A DNA stretch of 64,000 nucleotides from an uncultured Paracoccus sp. (lineage in GTDB: Bacteria; Pseudomonadota; Alphaproteobacteria; Rhodobacterales; Rhodobacteraceae): contig NZ_CANMEH010000002.1 in the NCBI RefSeq assembly GCF_947496875.1, forward strand, positions 1 through 64,000. Direction: 5' to 3'. How positions within the stretch are numbered: position 1 is the first letter of the stretch; every line of letters starts with the position of its first letter. The position numbers were made by a program, and so were the translations under genes. Shown here in pieces: positions 25,643 to 33,729 of this stretch. The notes beneath the pieces are model-generated. The model was given only the letters and a program-made list of their open reading frames with translations, was not told where the DNA came from and made no database searches.

Positions 25643-26161
25643 ATGGCTTCAGAGTCGATCCAATCCGTCTACGCGACCGCGTTGCGAAACACCCACGCCC
25701 TGGAACAGGAGGCGCTTCAGGCCATGGAGCGGCAGGTGGAGCGGCTGACGGACTATCCCGAGGTGAAGCAGGCGCTGACTCAGCATATCGAGGAGACCAA
25801 GAGGCAGCAGGAGCGGCTCGAGACGGCACTTTCCGGCCTCGGCGAAAGCGTTTCCTCGGTGAAGGAGGCGGTGATGGGCCTCATGGGCAGCATGGCGGCG
25901 ATGGCGCACATGCCGGCGCAGGACGAGATCCTGAAGAACACCTTCGCCAACAGCGCCATCGAGGCCTACGAGATCGCCGCCTACACGTCGCTTCTGACGA
26001 TCGCGGAGGCCGCAGGCGATCACGCCTCCATCCCCGCCTTCCGCCAGTCGCTGGCCGAGGAGGAGGCGATGGCCGCCCGTATCCGGTCGATGGCGGACGC
26101 GATCACGACGAAGTATCTGTCGCTGACGACATCAGGTGACGCTGCGCAGGCCTCGACCTGA
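25643..26161 (+). CDS. DUF892/YciE-YciF-type ferritin-like protein
   Basis: A 172-residue all-helical protein. It opens with SIQSVYATALRNTHALEQEALQ, and the core has AMERQVERLTDYPEVKQALTQHIEETKRQQERL, with NSAIEAYEIAAYTSLLTIAEAAG later; these Glu/His-bearing helices match the DUF892 ferritin-like four-helix family, stress-linked in enterobacteria. The MGLMGSMAAMAHMP stretch is rich in Met. It stands alone with a strong ribosome site. Its biochemical role is unproven in the family. Confidence 0.85.
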   Translation: MASESIQSVYATALRNTHALEQEALQAMERQVERLTDYPEVKQALTQHIEETKRQQERLETALSGLGESVSSVKEAVMGLMGSMAAMAHMPAQDEILKNTFANSAIEAYEIAAYTSLLTIAEAAGDHASIPAFRQSLAEEEAMAARIRSMADAITTKYLSLTTSGDAAQAST

Positions 26162-27085
26162 AAGATCACTGACACGATCGGGGGGCGAACCTCGCCGCGA
26201 TCCTGCCGCTCTTGGCGGATGTAGGTCTGGAACCCGAGGCCAAGCGCCCGGCCGAGGGTCTCTTGGGCGCGCAGAACCAGCACCGCGCCTGCCCGCGCCG
26301 TCTACCGAGGCGGCGAGTTGCTGATCGGGGACGAACCGGGCTCGGCCGCGGACGAACGCCAGGCAGCGGCGCTGCTGGCGCGGATCGCGGCGCGCTTTCC
26401 TTCGGCGGTGCTCGCCCTCCTCGCGCCGGATCAGGCGGCGGATCGGCGCGGGAGGCGGCCGAGCGCTGGCACCAGAGATTCGGCTGCGAAGCGGCGGGGC
26501 GAGTTCCACGAGGTCCTGGTGAAAGCTCGTGAACGCACCGGGCTTGCGGATTCGGGACAGAGCGCTCTGACGACGACCCCAGTTGATTTGCAGCGGAGCG
26601 AGGGACGTCAGCACCCCTCCGCTCGGGGTGGACATGCAACTCCGGGTCACGAGAATGATCGATGCCGCGCGTTGGTGGGATAGATCAGGAGCGAAGTTCT
26701 GCCACCCCGGCGCCACCCTCGAGATACCAACTGCGCCTGCAACTGGGTAGCTGAGGGTTTCGATAGGATCTATCAGACCGCAGAGGCCGTCGACGGTCTG
26801 GAGATCGTCCTTGGCCACGTCGTACACGCTCCAACGACCGGTTAGCGTGTTGTAGTCCTTCAGCACCAGTTCGCCGCCGCCGATTACAGCGAACTCCAAT
26901 GGTTCATTTTTCACAGTCTCGCTCACCCGCAGGAGTTCAGATGCGTCGGATCCAGAAGTGTACCCTCCGACCGGTAGGCCGAGCCGAGCGACGCACCTCA
27001 TGCCAAGCAGTGCTTGCAGGAACAGACGGCGGCTGGTGAGAAACTGAGGCAAGTCGCTGTGTTCCGTGCCGACAACGATTTTCAC
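26132..27085 (-). CDS. Uncertain open frame, N-terminal half protein-like
   Basis: A GTG at 27085 opens a 317-codon frame. Only the first ~150 residues look like a protein: MKIVVGTEHSDLPQFL, then SRRLFLQALLG (twin-arginine-like), GGGELVLKDYNTLTGRW and VDGLCGLIDPIETLSYP. The remainder is Arg/Pro-rich, overlaps the DUF892 gene end, and looks like read-through of non-coding GC-rich DNA. On the plus strand, 26300-26480 also has a protein-like scrap (LLIGDEPGSAADERQAAALL). The most likely reading is a truncated or decayed gene; I do not recognise it. Confidence 0.25.
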   Translation of the reverse strand: MKIVVGTEHSDLPQFLTSRRLFLQALLGMRCVARLGLPVGGYTSGSDASELLRVSETVKNEPLEFAVIGGGELVLKDYNTLTGRWSVYDVAKDDLQTVDGLCGLIDPIETLSYPVAGAVGISRVAPGWQNFAPDLSHQRAASIILVTRSCMSTPSGGVLTSLAPLQINWGRRQSALSRIRKPGAFTSFHQDLVELAPPLRSRISGASARPPPAPIRRLIRREEGEHRRRKARRDPRQQRRCLAFVRGRARFVPDQQLAASVDGAGRRGAGSARPRDPRPGAWPRVPDLHPPRAAGSRRGSPPDRVSDLSGRGLRSVT

Positions 27086-27202
27086 GCCCTGTCTGAGCTC
27101 ATGCTGTCACCTTCTTTCCAGGACTTTAGCGTAATGCTCTCGCATCCGCGTTAGTATGCCGCCGGCAAACGTGTCCAGTTCAGCAAATCGCTCCTCGTCG
27201 GC

Positions 27203-27523
27203 TTAATTTCCGCACCTGAGCCAAAGCCTGTGTAGCATCCACATGATGGCTTCGGGACTGGTATGAAGACTGCAGTGACGGAGGCCACTCACCACTTCTC
27301 TGGAACGCCCCCACGACAATTCCCCAAGTGCCTGCTGATGTTCGGGGACTGCTGATACTGTCCTTCCTGTCAGCAACTCAACCATATGGAAGGGCCCGCA
27401 CGTCGTGCAGCCCCGGTCCATACACCATTTCTCGCGCACTGCCCCGTCAAGCTCGAACTCCAGCCAACTGGATGGCGAGTCACTCCTTCCTCTCGGTCCC
27501 ACCGTCGCGCCGTGGTCGATCAT
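27203..27523 (-). CDS. Small hypothetical protein with CMDRGCTTCG motif
   Basis: A 106-residue protein I cannot name. Its core SWLEFELDGAVREKWCMDRGC is followed by TTCGPFHMVELLTG; the three Cys (C-x4-C-x2-C) could bind a metal. The composition is protein-like and the C-terminus (IMWMLHRLWLRCGN) is hydrophobic. The start ATG at 27523 has only a weak purine stretch upstream. It lies in the less GC-rich accessory stretch between the DUF892 gene and the TauE gene, on the opposite strand. Confidence 0.45.
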   Translation of the reverse strand: MIDHGATVGPRGRSDSPSSWLEFELDGAVREKWCMDRGCTTCGPFHMVELLTGRTVSAVPEHQQALGELSWGRSREVVSGLRHCSLHTSPEAIMWMLHRLWLRCGN

Positions 27524-27602
27524 TCATCCAGGGCTGGTTGCACAAGACCGGAATTCGCGGCAACGAGGCTTGGGACAGAAGAAGCTCGAGGCGATCTCAA
27601 GA

Positions 27603-27809
27603 ATGATAAAAAATAACTGCGGCGCGTCGGCCGTGCTCACGACCTGCGTGGACACGGCCGACGCGCTGCTGCTGAGTGGGCGGTGGGACGGCGCGGACGT
27701 ACGTCTGCCGCAGCGCGGACAATCCTCTCCGGTGGAGAGCCCGAGGAGCCCTGTGGTAGAGGTGATCCACAAGCCCTACGCCGCCGCGGAGGCCATGGTG
27801 CGCGCGTGA
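27603..27809 (+). pseudogene. Short coding remnant overlapping the TauE/SafE start
   Basis: A 68-codon frame starting MIKNNCGASAVLTT and ending SPVVEVIHKPYAAAEAMVRA. The KPY near the end recalls the C-terminal lysine loop of response-regulator receiver domains, so this may be the tail of a lost signalling gene. Its stop overlaps the GTG of the TauE gene (GTGA), a junction typical of true operons, which suggests that the TauE gene once followed a complete partner. Confidence 0.25.
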
Positions 27810-28549
27810 GTTGGGCGGACATCCTGTTTGTCCTGGCGGGTGGGCTCGCCGGCGGCTTCATCAACGGACTGGCCGGCACGGGCACGGCACTCTTCGCCAT
27901 CGGCTTCTTCCTCGTGGCGCTCGAACCGGTCAGCGCCGTTGCAGTCGTCTCGCTCATGTCGGTGCTGACCGGGGTACAAGGGCTGTGGGAAGTCCGCGAG
28001 GCGCTCGGCCAGAACGTCCCGCGTCTCGCCCGCTTCGTCTTGCCGGCACTCGCCGGCGTTCCAGTTGGCATCCTGCTTTTGTCGCATATCGATGCAGCAA
28101 CCTTGAAGCTGGTCATCGCAGCCTTGCTGATCCTGTACGGCGGGTTCTTCAGCTTTCGGAAGAACCTGCCGAGGTTCGAACGACGCACGCCGGTTCTGGA
28201 TTTGAGCGTTGGACTACTGGGAGGTATCCTTGGGGGGATGGCCGCGCTTTCTGGTGCGCTCGTCGTGATCTGGTGTTCCATGCGCCCTTGGCCGAAGGCG
28301 GAGACCCGGGCGGTCCTGCAGCCGTTCAACGTGAGCGTGCTCTCGGCAACGTCAGCGATGCTCTGGTGGGGAGGCGCTTACAGTGCCGCCACGCTCACGG
28401 CCTTCTCGATTGCGCTGCCCGCGTCCCTCCTGGCGGCGCAGTCCGGGCTGTTCGTTTTCAGGCGCATCAGCGACAATACGTTCAGGCGCCTGCTGATTGG
28501 CCTATCGCTGCTTCTGGGACTGGGCACCCTGGTGAACGCGCTGACCTGA
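27806..28549 (+). CDS. TauE/SafE-family membrane transporter
   Basis: A 247-residue protein with about eight membrane segments. The opening WADILFVLAGGLAGGFINGLAGTGTAL has the family's Gly-rich N-terminal repeat (GxxxGxxxGxGG-like), and the second half repeats it (GLLGGILGGMAALSGALVVIW). The family exports sulfite, sulfoacetate or related anions, among other substrates. A GTG start at 27806 is chosen for the GGAGG about ten bases upstream and the overlap with the preceding frame. The glutathione S-transferase gene follows after 22 bases, forming a two-gene unit. Confidence 0.85.
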   Translation: MSWADILFVLAGGLAGGFINGLAGTGTALFAIGFFLVALEPVSAVAVVSLMSVLTGVQGLWEVREALGQNVPRLARFVLPALAGVPVGILLLSHIDAATLKLVIAALLILYGGFFSFRKNLPRFERRTPVLDLSVGLLGGILGGMAALSGALVVIWCSMRPWPKAETRAVLQPFNVSVLSATSAMLWWGGAYSAATLTAFSIALPASLLAAQSGLFVFRRISDNTFRRLLIGLSLLLGLGTLVNALT

Positions 28550-28571
28550 AAGCTCATGTAAGGAAACCTTG

Positions 28572-29189
28572 ATGCTCGTGCTCTATTTCGCCCAGGGAAC
28601 CTCCGCGCTGGCGTCTCACATCCTTCTCGAAGAGGTGGGAGCCAACTATACCGTCCAGGAAGTACCGATCTCTAAAGGTGCGCACCGGGAGAAGACGTAT
28701 CTCGCGATCAATCCCAAGGCGCGCGTACCTGCGTTGATGACCCCCGAGGGCGTCATCACGGAGAACCCAGCTATCCTGAACTATGTGGCCGCGACCCATC
28801 CCGAAGCAGGCATGCTGCCCGACACGCACTTCGCGCGCGCGGAAGCTGACGCGCTCAACGCCTATCTCTGCGCGACGGTCCATGTGGCCTACGCGCACAA
28901 GCTCCGCGGCGCGCGATGGGCCGACGACGAGGCCGCCCTGGCCGCGATGCAGGCCAAGGTTCCCTCCAATCTCGCCGATTGCGCCGCCCTGATCGAGACG
29001 CACTATCTAAAGGGCCCCTGGGCGATGGGCGACAGTTTCTCGCATAGCGACGCCTACCTCGCGCTCGTTCCGCGCTGGCTGTCGGCCGTGGGCCTCGATC
29101 TCGATCGCTACCCGAAACTGGCCGCGCACTGGGAAGCGATGCAGAAACGTCCCGCCGTGCAGCGGGTACTTGCCGCGCACGGCCTCTAG
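28572..29189 (+). CDS. Glutathione S-transferase
   Basis: A 205-residue cytosolic GST. The thioredoxin-like N-terminal domain shows LYFAQGTSALASHILLEEVG, INPKARVPALMTPEG with the cis-Pro, and the GSH-contacting TENPAILNYVA. The helical C-terminal domain contains LKGPWAMGDSFSHSDAYLAL, with the N-capping S/T-x-x-D motif. Ser12 or a nearby residue probably activates glutathione, as in beta-class enzymes. It follows the TauE gene closely and may process a substrate or product moved by that transporter. Confidence 0.9.
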   Translation: MLVLYFAQGTSALASHILLEEVGANYTVQEVPISKGAHREKTYLAINPKARVPALMTPEGVITENPAILNYVAATHPEAGMLPDTHFARAEADALNAYLCATVHVAYAHKLRGARWADDEAALAAMQAKVPSNLADCAALIETHYLKGPWAMGDSFSHSDAYLALVPRWLSAVGLDLDRYPKLAAHWEAMQKRPAVQRVLAAHGL

Positions 29190-29616
29190 CAGCGGCGCAC
29201 CGGACGGTCCCACTCACTTGAGAAGAGACCCCGAAACTCGACGTCGCGACGGCTTTGCCGAACTGGCTCGTCAGGCCGCGTCGTGAATGCCCCGCCTCCA
29301 GCGGGATGCTGCGAAGCCGCACCGCCCGTCGCCGGCGCATTCGACGGTCCTGGTCCGCTCCTCCGGCGGGATAACCTGATGCGCTCACGCTAAGAGCAAA
29401 CGGCTCGCCAAACGGCCGTCAACAAGCATCACCTGCCTATGGGTTCCCAGGGGTCGGCAGGCAGAACGGCTGAGTAGGTCGGGCATCGACGCGGAGGTCG
29501 GCGCGGGCCGCGCAGAAACATCCTGACCAGTATCGTCCAGACGGGCTTCATTCCGCAAGAAATAGCCGCGTTGCCCGTTCCGTCACCTTGGGCCGGACCC
29601 CGTGACCGCGCATCGC
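29190..29616. other. Region between convergent GST and hydratase genes
   Basis: About 430 bases with no supported gene. Short GC-rich inverted stretches occur, but none forms a clear terminator with a U-tract. Confidence 0.3.
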
Positions 29617-30282
29617 TCAGATCACCTCTTCCGAGCGGTCGTCGGTCTCACCGTAGCGCTTGAGGACAGCTGGCTTCGTGCCTTCGTAGGCGCGGGCAAT
29701 GTTCTCCGCGATCTTGGCGTTCTCGCGCTCGAAAAGACAATCGCCGTTAAGGTCAGAGGCGACGATGAACGGGCCCATCCTATTGCACCGGATGACCCAC
29801 ATCGCCTGCGCCAGCCCAAGCTCGTCGTTCCAGTGCACGGCCTCGACATTCTCCACGCCCCGCCCAAGGAGCGCCCCGGTACCGTACCCTACGGTTGAGA
29901 GATAGATGGCCCCGTTGGGGACGAAGTAGGACTTGTAATCCTTTGATGACATGCCGCCCTTGCCGATGATCAGCTTGGCACCGGTCTTCTCCATCCACTC
30001 CGGAAGCCACTTGGCGAACCGGAACGACGCCGTTGCTGTCACCGCCCCCATGTCGAAGGAGCCGTCGGAATTGATCCGGGCAGCCGGCGAGCAGTGGAAG
30101 TTCGCCGCGCTTTCGGACGGCAACTCCATGGGAATGTTTGCCTTGTCCTCGAGCGCCCTGATGTAGACACCCTCGCGCGCCGTATACATGAGACCGTCAA
30201 GATAGACGATGTCGCCCAGCCGCAACTCGGCTAGGGCCTCGGGAGTCGGCGTCGTTGAAAGCCGGATCTCGCGTGTGCTCAT
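29617..30282 (-). CDS. Class I fumarase-like hydratase, beta subunit
   Basis: A 221-residue protein matching the C-terminal (beta) domain of class I [4Fe-4S] hydro-lyases such as fumarase FumA and tartrate dehydratase TtdB. Family features are LRLGDIVYLDGLMYTAREGVY (split: LRLGDIVYLDG, MYTAREGVY), AARINSDGSFDMGAVTATAS and IIGKGGMSSKDYKSYF, where the KGG/Lys region lines the active site. Its ATG overlaps the alpha-subunit stop (ATGA). It would hydrate an unsaturated dicarboxylate or the reverse. It ends the operon that begins with the iron-sulfur subunit at 34439. Confidence 0.9.
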   Translation of the reverse strand: MSTREIRLSTTPTPEALAELRLGDIVYLDGLMYTAREGVYIRALEDKANIPMELPSESAANFHCSPAARINSDGSFDMGAVTATASFRFAKWLPEWMEKTGAKLIIGKGGMSSKDYKSYFVPNGAIYLSTVGYGTGALLGRGVENVEAVHWNDELGLAQAMWVIRCNRMGPFIVASDLNGDCLFERENAKIAENIARAYEGTKPAVLKRYGETDDRSEEVI

Positions 30283-31235
30283 TCTGCGGCCTCCAGTGCC
30301 GGTTCCCACTCGACGGTCTCGCGGCGCTGGTAGGGAGTGAACCAGTCAGGATCGGTGCGATGCTCGACCCGGCCGTCCGGCCAGAGCCGCGCAACGGCCC
30401 GCCGCGACGACAGGCAGAAGGCATGCACCGACATTGGCATTCCGCCGGTGTGACAGTAGCCGACCTCGATGTTGCAGGAGATCACCATGTTCTTTCCCAC
30501 GAAGCCCATTGCGCCCATGCCGATCGAATTGCCGAGTTCCTTGAACTCCGCCTCCAGTTCGGCGATCCGCGGATCGGGATTGCTGCTGCCCACCACCCGC
30601 AGGACCGACGCCCGCTTGCCGAGCGTCATGCAGATGTCCTTTGACCCGCCCAGCCCGATCCCGATGATGGCAGGCTGGCAGGCCAGACCCCGCTTGCCGA
30701 AGGCCATGAGGCTGTCCAGGTAGAACCGCTTGATCCCCTGGATGCCGTCAGAGGGGAAAAGCATCCGGTAGTCGGTGCCGAAGAGTCCGCCCTTGTGGAC
30801 CGTGATCAGGTCGATCCAGTCGCCCTCGGGCTCGAAGGCGTACTCGATCTCCGGCGCGCCGATGCCCACGTTGTTGTTGTGGTCCGTGCGCCAGAGTGGA
30901 TGCACGCGGTTTGGCCGAAGCGGCACGCTGTTCGTGGCGCTCGCCGTCGCCCGGCGCAGGGCGGCTTCCAGCGCCACCATACCCCCTTCGACAGAGGCGC
31001 CGTTACCCAGCTTGACGAACCAGCGCGGTACGCCCGTGTCGCCGCACATTGCACGGCGGTCCTCCTTCGCGGCCTCGTAATTCTCGAGCATTGCCCGAAG
31101 GACGAACGACGACAGTTCGCCGTCCTCCGTGTTCGCCGCTTCTTTCAGTCCGTCGAGATAATCTTGCGGAATTTCGATTGCCGCCTTGTTCATCAGGGTC
31201 TCGGCGGTCCGCTGGATCAGGTCGATTGAGATCAT
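30279..31235 (-). CDS. Class I fumarase-like hydratase, alpha subunit
   Basis: A 318-residue alpha subunit of the [4Fe-4S] class I fumarase/tartrate dehydratase family. Three cluster-ligand Cys are visible: Cys64 in AMCGDTGVPRW, one in GLACQPAIIGIGLGGS and one in NIEVGYCHTGGMP. The block RPNRVHPLWRTDHNNNVGIGAP is also typical. Two-subunit versions act on fumarate, tartrate, mesaconate or related acids, and sequence alone does not decide which. A GGAG motif six bases upstream supports the ATG at 31235. It lies 49 bases after the flavoprotein gene. Confidence 0.9.
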   Translation of the reverse strand: MISIDLIQRTAETLMNKAAIEIPQDYLDGLKEAANTEDGELSSFVLRAMLENYEAAKEDRRAMCGDTGVPRWFVKLGNGASVEGGMVALEAALRRATASATNSVPLRPNRVHPLWRTDHNNNVGIGAPEIEYAFEPEGDWIDLITVHKGGLFGTDYRMLFPSDGIQGIKRFYLDSLMAFGKRGLACQPAIIGIGLGGSKDICMTLGKRASVLRVVGSSNPDPRIAELEAEFKELGNSIGMGAMGFVGKNMVISCNIEVGYCHTGGMPMSVHAFCLSSRRAVARLWPDGRVEHRTDPDWFTPYQRRETVEWEPALEAAE

Positions 31236-31284
31236 GTTGAACTCCGTTCCGCTTCACCTTTGTCGAGGCATGATACCCCGGGCG

Positions 31285-33048
31285 TCATAGTGCGGCGACC
31301 AGCGTATCGGGCTCGCCTTCAGGCAGGATAGTCTCGCCCGGTCGGACGATCGTGAACCGCACCGGTTCCCGCACCACGTCCACGTCGCCGCCCCTGCGCC
31401 GCGAAACGGTGAAGTAGCTTTCAGCGAGGTCGCCGGCACTGGGGAAGTCCTCGCGGAAATGCGCGCCGCGTGAGTTGTCGCGGGCCAGGGCCGCTCGGGC
31501 TATGACGTCGGAAATCTCGCAAAGCGACCGCAGGTTCAACCAGTCGTGCCAAGTCAAGTTGAACGCCAGATTGTCGGCGGCGACCCCGACATCCATCAGC
31601 GCCTCCGAGATGCCGGCGATCCGCGCGAGGCCCCGCTTGAGGCCCGCTTCCGAACGCATCACACCGACCTCATCCCACATCGCCTCCTGCAGAGCTTTGC
31701 GCAGAGGTAGCACCAGCGCCGGTGGGCGGCTGAGCGGATGGCAGGCCCGCGCGAGTTCCGCCTCGAGCACCGCCTCGTCCGGATCGCGCAGTGCGCCCAT
31801 CCCGCGGATGTCAGCAGCCATCGTGTCTCCCGCGATGCCGCCGAACACGGTCGAATTCGCCACACCGTTGCCGCCCAAGCGATTCGAGCCATGCGCGCCG
31901 CCGGCATCCTCGCCGGCAACGTAGAGCCCCTCCATGGCGGTCCGCGTGTCGACATCGACGACCACGCCGCCCATGAAGTAATGCGCGGTCGGCACCACTT
32001 CGACGAGGCCACCCGCCAGGTCGAACCCGCAATCCGCGCAGCGCTTGACCATGCCTTTGAACTTTTGCGCAACATTTGCAGGGCCCAGATGTGCCATCGA
32101 GATGAAGACACCCTCCTGCTCGGGATTGTTGTTCTTGCGCATCTCGGCATAGATGCCGCGGCTCACCACGTCGCGAGTTGCCCGCTCTCCCTTCGGATCA
32201 TAATCGAACATGAAACGCTGGCCGGAATGGTTGAGAAGCCGCCCGCCGGCGCCGCGCAGGCCCTCCTCCAGAACCGTGCCCGTCATGCGCGTGTGATCGC
32301 CTGCCAGAAGCCCCGTGGGATGGAACTGGACCATCTCCATATCGCGGAGCGGCAGCCCGGCGCGCAGCGCCATCGCCAGACCGTCCATGCTCTTGTCGCC
32401 GCTCGGCGTGTGGTACTTGTACATCGTCGGCCCGCCGCCCGTCGCCATCAGCACCGTCTTCGCGCGCACGAAACGGAAGCGTCCCGTCCGCATGTCGATC
32501 ATCAGAACGCCCGCCAGCGCTGCGCCGTCGGCTGTCGGGATGAGTCCGATCGCACGATGTTCCTGCAGCTTCTCGACGGGGCGGGCGAGCACCTGCTCCA
32601 TCAAGCGATTGATGATCTCGATCCCGGTAAGATCTCCCTTGTGCACGGTCCGATCCGCCGTCTGCCCGGCGAAGGCCTTGTGGTGCAGCGTGCCGTCCGG
32701 GTTGCGGTCGAAGAAGCAGCCGATCTCGTTTTCCAACTCGCGGACCCGGACTACGGCCTGCTCACACAGCCGCCACGCCATGTCCTGATCAGGCAGCCAC
32801 TTGCCGCCCAGGATCGTGTCCATGAAGTGCCGTTCGACGCTGTCACCGGGGCCAAGCGCCACGTTGTAGCCGCCCTGGACCATGCGCGTGCAGCCGCTTT
32901 TGCCGATCAGGCCCTTCACGGCAAGCGTGACCTTGGTGCCTTCGGGGGCGCCCTGTAGCGCGTGAAGTGCCGAGAAGAGCCCGGCGCCACCTGCGCCGAG
33001 GATCAGGACATCAGTGTCGTGCCGGTCGATGTGCTGTGTCGAGATCAT
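31285..33048 (-). CDS. Succinate dehydrogenase/fumarate reductase-like flavoprotein subunit
   Basis: A 587-residue FAD subunit. The dinucleotide motif VLILGAGGAGLFSA opens the protein. Active-site blocks of the SDH/FRD family are kept: QFHPTGLLAGD, EGLRGAGG, RDVVSRGIYAEM, TAHYFMGGV and HGSNRLGGNGVA. At the place where SdhA and FrdA carry the His that binds FAD covalently (RSHT), this protein has SGCT, so Cys53 replaces it; the FAD may be non-covalent or differently linked. Together with the class I hydratase genes this suggests a dedicated dicarboxylate other than, or besides, succinate. The ATG at 33048 is chosen because the FAD motif follows; a longer frame runs into the upstream gene. Confidence 0.88.
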   Translation of the reverse strand: MISTQHIDRHDTDVLILGAGGAGLFSALHALQGAPEGTKVTLAVKGLIGKSGCTRMVQGGYNVALGPGDSVERHFMDTILGGKWLPDQDMAWRLCEQAVVRVRELENEIGCFFDRNPDGTLHHKAFAGQTADRTVHKGDLTGIEIINRLMEQVLARPVEKLQEHRAIGLIPTADGAALAGVLMIDMRTGRFRFVRAKTVLMATGGGPTMYKYHTPSGDKSMDGLAMALRAGLPLRDMEMVQFHPTGLLAGDHTRMTGTVLEEGLRGAGGRLLNHSGQRFMFDYDPKGERATRDVVSRGIYAEMRKNNNPEQEGVFISMAHLGPANVAQKFKGMVKRCADCGFDLAGGLVEVVPTAHYFMGGVVVDVDTRTAMEGLYVAGEDAGGAHGSNRLGGNGVANSTVFGGIAGDTMAADIRGMGALRDPDEAVLEAELARACHPLSRPPALVLPLRKALQEAMWDEVGVMRSEAGLKRGLARIAGISEALMDVGVAADNLAFNLTWHDWLNLRSLCEISDVIARAALARDNSRGAHFREDFPSAGDLAESYFTVSRRRGGDVDVVREPVRFTIVRPGETILPEGEPDTLVAAL

Positions 33049-33049
33049 G

Positions 33050-33391
33050 TCAAATGGCCCGCAGAAGGAATGCTGTCGAAACCAGGAACGCCCCGCCAGC
33101 CGCCGCAGCCGCCCAGGTCTTCTGTGGGGCAGACCAGGGCAGCCACTCCAGCGCGATGAGCCGCAGCCCACCAAACATGTGAACGGCAAGGAGGAACACG
33201 AGACCGAACTCCGCCGCCTTGACCAGTGGCATCTCCGTAACGCCCAGCAGCCCGTCGAGTGCCGCCGCGCGGGTCAGCGCCAGGGAAAGGACCCAGAAGT
33301 GGAACGGCAGGAACAACGCCAGGGCGATGCCGGATAGTCGATGCAGGATATAGGCCAGCCAGAGCGGATGTGAGCGTGGGAAGGCTTTCAC
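33050..33391 (-). CDS. Membrane anchor subunit, SdhC-like
   Basis: A 113-residue protein with three membrane helices. HPLWLAYILHRLSGIALALFLPFH at the start and VHMFGGLRLIALEWLPW in the third helix (His candidate for haem b) follow the SdhC/cytochrome b556 layout. A GTG start at 33391 overlaps the stop of the preceding anchor gene (GTGA), and the flavoprotein gene starts one base after its stop. It anchors the A and B subunits to the membrane and passes electrons to quinone. Confidence 0.8.
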   Translation of the reverse strand: MKAFPRSHPLWLAYILHRLSGIALALFLPFHFWVLSLALTRAAALDGLLGVTEMPLVKAAEFGLVFLLAVHMFGGLRLIALEWLPWSAPQKTWAAAAAGGAFLVSTAFLLRAI

Positions 33392-33729
33392 GACGTCCCT
33401 CCGGCGGTGACGGACCAGACCGCGTTCGCCCCGAGCGCGAAAAGCCCGAGCCCGATCGCCAGGCTCGTGATCTCGCGCGTCGGGCCGCGAAGCCCTGCCC
33501 ATTCTGACAGCACGATCCGCAGTCCCAGCGCCGCATGAATAGACACCGCGACGACGAAGGTCGCGTAGAAGGTAAACCACAGAACCGACCCCTGCGTACG
33601 CCCCAGGATCTCAGCCGCCGAGATCCCGTCCCGGATCGCATAGATCATGACACCGATGTGCAGGAGCACGAATGGCGCCATCACGAGCGCGCTAAGCCTC
33701 TGAAGCATGTAAAGGCGGAATTCGGTCAT
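33388..33729 (-). CDS. Membrane anchor subunit, SdhD/SdhC-like
   Basis: A 113-residue three-helix protein. FRLYMLQRLSALVMAPFVLLHIG matches the first anchor helix (QRLSA block), and SIHAALGLRIVLSEWAGL in helix two carries a His that may bind haem b. It has the same length and order of motifs as the next anchor gene, so the pair probably arose from duplication. Its ATG at 33729 overlaps the stop of the iron-sulfur subunit (ATGA). Confidence 0.8.
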   Translation of the reverse strand: MTEFRLYMLQRLSALVMAPFVLLHIGVMIYAIRDGISAAEILGRTQGSVLWFTFYATFVVAVSIHAALGLRIVLSEWAGLRGPTREITSLAIGLGLFALGANAVWSVTAGGTS

